DNA from: Cytospora piceicola
Taxonomy: Eukaryota > Ascomycota > Sordariomycetes > Diaporthales > Cytosporaceae
DNA length: 64,000 nt
Direction of reading: 5' to 3'
Assembly: GCA_023375675.1 (NCBI GenBank)
Contig: JALQBC010000076.1
Coordinates: forward strand, 1 to 64,000
Positions 58,641 to 64,000 of this stretch are shown here, one piece after another. A model generated the notes under the pieces. It saw nothing but the letters and a program-made list of their open reading frames with translations, ran no database searches and had not been told where the DNA came from. Position 1 is the stretch's first letter; every line of letters begins with the position of its first letter. A program made the translations under genes and the position numbers.

Positions 58641-60790
58641 ATGGATCTGAACCTTCGAGGTGGTGGAGACCTTCAAGGAGTATCAGGAATGCGCGCATTC
58701 AGCTCCTCGCCTACTTCCCTGTCATCCCCGCCATCAAGCTCCATCAGCAACCCTGCATCACCCTCACGCCTCAACGTCGGAAGAGCCAACATCGAGATGG
58801 ACGAAATTGTTGTCGACACTGCATCTGGCCCCCGATTCGGAGTCATGGCGCCCCCACAGCCTCCTGCCCAAGATGTCCCTCTGACCGCAGCCGGTCTACC
58901 CCGGAAGAAGCCCGGCCGAAAGCCCGGAAGCACTGTCAAGCCCAAGGTCAACCCTGACGGCACACCCGTCGCCGACGCTCCGAAGGTCCGGAGGCCTCGC
59001 AAGCCTAGAGATCCAAATGCTCCTCCTATCCAGCGCAAGCGGAAGGCTGCAACTCAGGATGTCCCCGAGCCCGTCTTGGTGGGCCCCAAGGTCACTGAGA
59101 CCACGTCTATGCGCATGGAACTGGACCCATGGCCACCAATGCCGACAGCTGCTGCAGCAGTAGCAGCAAGCGCCAGTCCCCCCAATCAGCAACCCAACCC
59201 AGCAAAGGTCCCAAAGCGCGAGGGTCCCTCGTCAATGATGTCTTTGTTGAACCGCGATTCCCCACCCCCCCTCGCCCCTCCGGTGAGAATGGCCTTTGAC
59301 CCTGTGCGGTCCTCCAGCTACGATCCTGTTCGGGAGACAATGGTCACCCGCGATCCTTATGGCACTTCTGCCTTGGCTTCACCCCGGGCTCCTACCCAGA
59401 TGCCAAACCGCGCCAGTGCGTCCCCGTCTATATCTAGCCTTATGGACCCACCCCCACCTGCTTCCAAGGTCGTCTCGCCCACTCCGGCGCATTCCTCTTT
59501 CCGCAGCACTTCTCAATCTCGGTTTCAAGAGCCGGCTTCCCTGCCGCCTTCTCCTTCGACCTCAGTGCGCAAGGACCCTCCACCCATGGCCGGCCCTGCA
59601 CCCAAGTCAGCCACGGTCGAGATCAAGAAGCCTGCCCCACCTTCTATGCCTCAACCTCCAAAGGTAGCGGAGTCATCCAAGATCAGCGCAACCAACAATT
59701 CCCCCGGCATGCCCGCCCCCTCCAAGAAGATCACCGCCGTCGTCGCCCAGACCCGCAAGGAGAAGAAGCCTGCCTCTTCCACTTCATCATCCCCTAAGAT
59801 GGGTAGTCTCAAGAACGCCTTGCCGGACGTGCCTCCTTTGCCGGGCACCTCAAACTCGCGGTCCATTCTTGACTTTGGAAAGGCTGGTCCTGGTGAGGAA
59901 CAGGAGAGCCCCTCCATCGTCCTTCATATCCCGCTCAATGGCCAGACCAACAAGTACATCAACTTCATGCGCCTCGCCGAGGACAAGTACGGCTGGGAGG
60001 CACTGCACCCTCGCGAAGCTGCCAACCGCGACCGTCGGGCCCGCATCGCTGCTGCTTCTGCAGCCCTGGAGAAGCAGCAATCCGGGCGCGACTCTGCGGA
60101 GGAAGAGGATCCGGAGTTCAACGCCAGCGAAGACGAGAACAGCAATATCGAGATGGGCGGTATGGGCAACGGCGGTGGCCTGACCAGCGGTGCTGACGCT
60201 GCCCCTGACAAGCCGAAGCGGAAGAGGCGAAACTGGCGCGAAGACGAATACGACAGGGAGGATGAGTTCGTTGACGATTCGGAGCTTCTGTGGGAGGAGC
60301 AGGCTGCAGCAGTCAAGGACGGTTTCTTCGTGTACAGCGGTCCTCTGGTGCAAGAGCCTCCAAAGGCTCCTGAGCGGTATGTTTTGATCTCCTTGTCCCC
60401 ACAGTTGATGATCAAGAATACGAATTGACTTTTATGAACAGCGATGGTCCCGCGAAGAGAGGTCGCGGCCGTGGTGGTGGCCCTGGCTCTCGAGGTGGCC
60501 GAGGAGGTCGAGGCGGCGGTGAGAGTGGACGAGGCCGTGGTGGCGGCCCCGGCTCCCGCGGCGGATCGACGACTCGCAAGCCGCGCATCACTAAGCTTGA
60601 GAAGCAGAAGCTTGAAAGCGAGAAAGCCGAGCGAGAGATGGCTGCTCGGGAAATGGCAGCTACCAAGACGGCCAACGGCACCACTGGTGGCGCTGGATCT
60701 TATGGCTTGCTGTCCGGACTCGTTGCGCCTAGTCCCTCTGTTCCTACCCTCTCGAGTGGGCTTAGTGGGAGCCTTATCATGAACCCCTAG
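58641..60790 (+). CDS. hpc2: HIR histone chaperone complex subunit Hpc2 (ubinuclein family)
   Basis: Two exons, 58641-60376 and 60442-60790, with a 65-bp intron (GTATGT donor, ACAG acceptor); 694 residues. Hpc2, the yeast relative of ubinuclein, is a subunit of the HIR complex, which deposits H3-H4 outside S phase and represses histone genes. The Hpc2-related domain is at residues 537-571: YDREDEFVDDSELLWEEQ and AAAVKDGFFVYSGPLV, nearly the family consensus. An AT-hook-like RKKPGRKPGS is at 88-97. The rest of the N-terminal 400 residues is Pro/Ser-rich and disordered. A preceding conserved block (VLHIPLNGQTNKYINFMRLAEDKYGWEALHP) is near 435-465. After the intron comes an RGG-rich segment followed by a charged helix (KLEKQKLESEKAEREMAAREM). 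The ATG at 58641 is used because the three upstream in-frame codons begin with GTG. The product is nuclear. Confidence 0.9.
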
Positions 60791-62020
60791 GATGGGTTGC
60801 TGGACGGGCACCTTACTGTCAATTAGGAGGAGGCCGAGGATGGTATGGTCACGAGAGCCCAAGCACATGGTGAAATGACGCATTGTCCCGGATTATACAG
60901 TGGACGACAACCACCGTCGACCACGTCGCATCAGTCAAAAGAGTCAAAGTTTTACGAAGGAGGATAGTTTTGCGTCTACATGATGCTGTATTTAGAAGCA
61001 GGCGTTTGGTCATTTCTCGAGGACGGCTTGCTTTGGGTGACTTCGGTCTACATCGGGCATGGGTCGCTGGCGTTATGACGACGGTTTACAGGCATTGGTA
61101 GGAATTTTACGGCAGGGCGATAGGACCGATGAGGTGTATGCTATTACTTGCACTCACCCTCAAGTCATGGAGGAGGACACGAGGCTTGCTGTATAGCTAG
61201 CTCACTTAGTTTAGCTTGTTTATGAAATCACCCAGATATTGTACTGCATTCCAGGTTACTTGGTTATGTTGAGGATGAGTGATGAGAGTGTGTGGTATAA
61301 TATGGGAAGTGTGCTGAACATAAGGAGGAAGACTCTTGCGAAGAGTCCTTCTGTCTTCCCACCACACACGCGCTGTACCGCTGTCTGAAAAGGAGGGACT
61401 CAGTGCGGACTTTCTATAGCCCACACAAATCTCACCGACAAGTGAAAACGATCCCGTTACTGCGAGTCTCACCGTCCAGTGATGGAAACGTTCTGTTTGA
61501 AACACTGCAATGCACTACGGGCCGTCGGCCGAAACATGCTCGGCTGCCGAATCGGGCTAATCACAACGCCGAGGACTTTTCCCCCCCCTGGTCTTAGCGC
61601 TCGGGCCACCGTTGGGGTCGTCAATCCACCCACCCCTGCCCAACTCTTCTCCACCCGGGATCCGCCAGCCGTAAACTCAGGCGCGTCACCTCAGCACCAG
61701 TTCCATCGCAGCTGTTTTGCGACGCGACAGAGCTCCCTCGAAAGTTTGATACTAATTGAACACCCTTTTTTTCCAACGCCAAGCTTGCGCGTTCTCTTCT
61801 GGACTTGTTTTGATTGTTTGTGCTCTGACAGTGATCATTTACTGATTTACTGATACAACTTATCTTGTGTTGCCTTGACTTGTCTTCTCTCTCGTGTTCG
61901 TCGCGGCAGTCACGCGTTGCACCCAAACGCGCCGCCTGCCAATTCAACATCTGGGAGTACAGTCAAGACTGAACAATCACGTCTGATTAAATACATTAAT
62001 CCAGACGGGCCAAGGCAACC
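60791..62020. other. Intergenic between HPC2 and HIRIP3-like genes
   Basis: 1.2 kb without a supported gene; presumably the HPC2 3' UTR and the next gene's promoter and leader. Confidence 0.5.
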
Positions 62021-63702
62021 ATGGACGACAAAGCTCTCGAAGCCTCGCTCGTCGCGATCGTCAAGGGTGTCTTTACCGGTCCGAATCGTGAGGAGCTCTC
62101 TGTCAACAATGTGAGGCAGAAGTGCGAGGAGGAAAACGGCCTGGAGGAGGGCTTCTTCAACAGCCCGGAGTGGAAGAATAGATCCAAGCTGGTCATCAAG
62201 GGCAAAGTGGTACGTTGCACGTGGCACATCGTGGACCGGGGAGCTGCCCCCTCGTGTAGGGAACTTGCTTGAGCTGATGCGCTACCTATATGCAGGACGA
62301 ACTCATGCAGAAAGAGGACACTGGCGAGCCCATGTCATCACAGGTCGACCCACCCGACGAGGAAGAGGAAGAGGACGAACCTGAACCGACACCGAAGACC
62401 AAGGCGAAGCCAAAGCCGAGGGGCAAGGCGGCGCAAAAGAATGGTGCCAAGGCCGAGAGCAAACCTGCCCCGAAGAAGAGACAGCAGAAGGCTAAGCCCA
62501 AGGCCAGGGTCGAGTCTGAAGAATCCGAGCTGAGCGAGGCTCCTGAAGAGGATGACGACGACGATGACGACGTTGACTTGTCGGATGACTATGAGGAAGA
62601 GGAGGTGAAACCCAAGAAAAAGCAACAGACAAAGAGCAAGGCCCCACCGCGTGGTCGCAGGCGCAAGCCTGTGTCGGAGGACGAAGATGAGGAGGACGAC
62701 GAGGACAAGGACCTATCTGAATCCTCGGAGCCAAAGAAGAAAACCAAGCCGCGTGGGCGCAAGAGGAAGGCGGCGGAGTCTGAGGACGACGAAGACGAGC
62801 CAGCTTCCGAAGTGGCGGAGGGCATAGAGGTCATGGAAGTCGACGAGGGCGAGAAGGAGGACACGCCGTTGTCCGAGCCACCGAAAGGCGACGATGAGGA
62901 CCCCGAGCCAGCTGCTGCCGCTAAGCGCGAAGACAGCAGCGAACTGTCATCCGTCCTCGACGACGAGCCGCCGCCAAAGAAGAAGCGCAAGTCCAAGGAG
63001 CCACCAGCCAAGAAGGCCAAGGCACCCGCCGCGGGCGACGAGGACGGCGGCAGCAGCAGCGAGCTGTCCTCGGTGGTCGACGACCCGCCGCCACAGAAGA
63101 AGCGCAAGTCCAAGGAACCGCCCGCGGGCAAGAAGGCGGCGCCCAAGGGGCGCAAGGCGCCCGCGGAGGCCGCGTCGCCGGACGAGGCCGAGGTCAAGAA
63201 GCTGCAGGGCCAGCTGCTCAAGTGCGGCGTGCGCAAGATCTGGGCGTTCGAGCTGAAGAAGCACGGCGGCGACGCGCGGGCCAAGGCGCGCCACCTGCGG
63301 GAGATGCTGAGGGACGTCGGCATGGACGGGCGGTTCTCGGAGGCGCGGGCGAGGGAGATCAAGGAGCGGAGGGAGCTGGCGGCCGAGCTGGACGCGGTGA
63401 ACGAGATGAACGACCTCTGGGGGACCGGCGGGCGCGGGAGGAGGAGGGGGGCGGCGCCCAAGAAGAGCTTGCGGGAGGACAGCGGTGATGAGGATGAGGG
63501 TGAGGGTGAGGGTGAGGGTGAGGGAGCTGGCGGTGGTGTTAAGGAGGAGAAGAAGAAGAAGCCCGGCGGCAAGGCGGATGGTGATGAGAGCGGCGGCGAG
63601 GACGACGAGGACGACAGCGACGCGCCCAAGACGAATGCTAGGAGCAGGAAGGCGCGGCCCGGGCTGGACTTCTTGGAAGACGACGAGGATTCGGACTGGT
63701 GA
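62021..63702 (+). CDS. DEK_C / HIRIP3-like chromatin protein
   Basis: Two exons, 62021-62209 and 62296-63702, with an 86-bp intron (GTACGT donor, GCAG acceptor); 531 residues. Residues 1-63 (ALEASLVAIVKGVFTGPNREELSVNNVRQKCEEE) look like a small DEK_C winged-helix domain. The middle is strongly acidic/Lys-rich and includes two copies of a SELSSV-DD-PPP-KKRKSKEPP block, a likely bipartite nuclear signal. The domain at about 361-440 (LLKCGVRKIWAFELKKHGG, MLRDVGMDGRFSEARAREIKERREL) resembles the C-terminus of HIRA-interacting protein 3. By analogy it is a nuclear histone chaperone or transcription co-factor handling H2A-H2B; this is family inference. A GTGAGT donor consensus overlaps the TGG-TGA end, so a further exon cannot be excluded. 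It is the downstream neighbour of HPC2 on the same strand. Confidence 0.72.
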
Positions 63703-64000
63703 GTAGCTCGGTGAGGGCTATTCTCCCTCTGTGTTTTGATATTTCGCATTATTCTTGCGTGGCTATCATTTTCGGCGCGACTGTCAGGTCTAGCGGTCTC
63801 AAAGGAGAAGAGGACTGTCTCTATCTGGTCACCACTATACTATGCCTCCCGTCTCTGGGGGCCAGTATGAATACAATCCAAGCGCGCACCGCTTGTGGAG
63901 CGTGGTTTTCATCATGCCCAACGACTGGCTGGCTCCTTGCTGTGTGTCTCATTTGCCGGCGTTCAACCTCTGTGCTATCAAACTAAAGACGGCGACGGAT
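63703..64000. other. 3' flank to window end
   Basis: Presumed 3' UTR; no further gene is supported before the window ends. Confidence 0.4.

Noticed and set aside
62589..63749. 386-residue minus-strand frame, Ser-rich
   Set aside because: Antisense to the acidic/Lys-rich chromatin gene; Asp/Glu/Lys codons read in reverse as Ser/Leu/Phe.

Overview
This window comes from a filamentous ascomycete, most likely a Sordariomycete. Genes have short introns (31 to 183 bases apart from exons, typically 53 to 100) with GTAAGT/GTATGT donors, CTRAC-like branch points and CAG/TAG acceptors. Proteins such as the HIR subunit Hpc2, Fig1 and a GapA-type RasGAP read as Pezizomycotina orthologues. Two AT-rich blocks (about 1-1975 and 34.7-42.7 kb) carry the signature of repeat-induced point mutation (RIP): TpA everywhere, almost no CpA/TpG, no open frames. 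Species cannot be named from the sequence alone.

Layout. 1-5.1 kb: a RIP-mutated block with tandem repeats, then two decayed genes on the minus strand, an aldo/keto reductase and an MFS transporter, both broken by indels rather than by RIP. 7.1-12.5 kb: two housekeeping genes on the plus strand, TAF12 and proteasome RPN3. 12.5-16.6 kb: gene-poor, with microsatellites and an interstitial telomere-like tract. 16.6-22 kb: FIG1 (plus) and a long GH47 alpha-1,2-mannosidase (minus). 24.4-26.7 kb: an intact five-exon MFS drug:H+ antiporter-type transporter (minus). 29.4-32.7 kb: a seven-exon minus-strand gene for a 935-residue protein. Its last 330 residues look like a class I terpenoid-synthase fold with degraded metal-binding motifs, behind about 600 disordered residues.

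34.68-42.77 kb is a RIP-destroyed DNA transposon with 40-bp perfect terminal inverted repeats and a 5-bp target duplication (GTACC). It contains remnants of an integrase-type catalytic core. Inserted inside it is a young, hardly mutated 1,920-bp LTR element: 192-bp LTRs differing at one base, GTTAA target duplication. This element has no pol; its single 379-residue ORF starts with a BIR-like zinc motif, followed by a coiled coil, two C2H2-type fingers and an acidic repeat tail. It is the most unusual object in the window.

45-64 kb is gene-normal: RNase H (minus), GapA-like RasGAP (plus), an RPAP1/Rba50-like RNA polymerase II assembly factor (minus), Hpc2 of the HIR histone chaperone complex (plus), and a DEK_C/HIRIP3-like chromatin protein (plus). 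Several genes concern transcription and chromatin (TAF12, RPAP1-like, Hpc2, HIRIP3-like). The last two are neighbours and belong, by family, to the same histone-chaperone pathway. Otherwise the genes do not form an obvious operon-like or biosynthetic unit.
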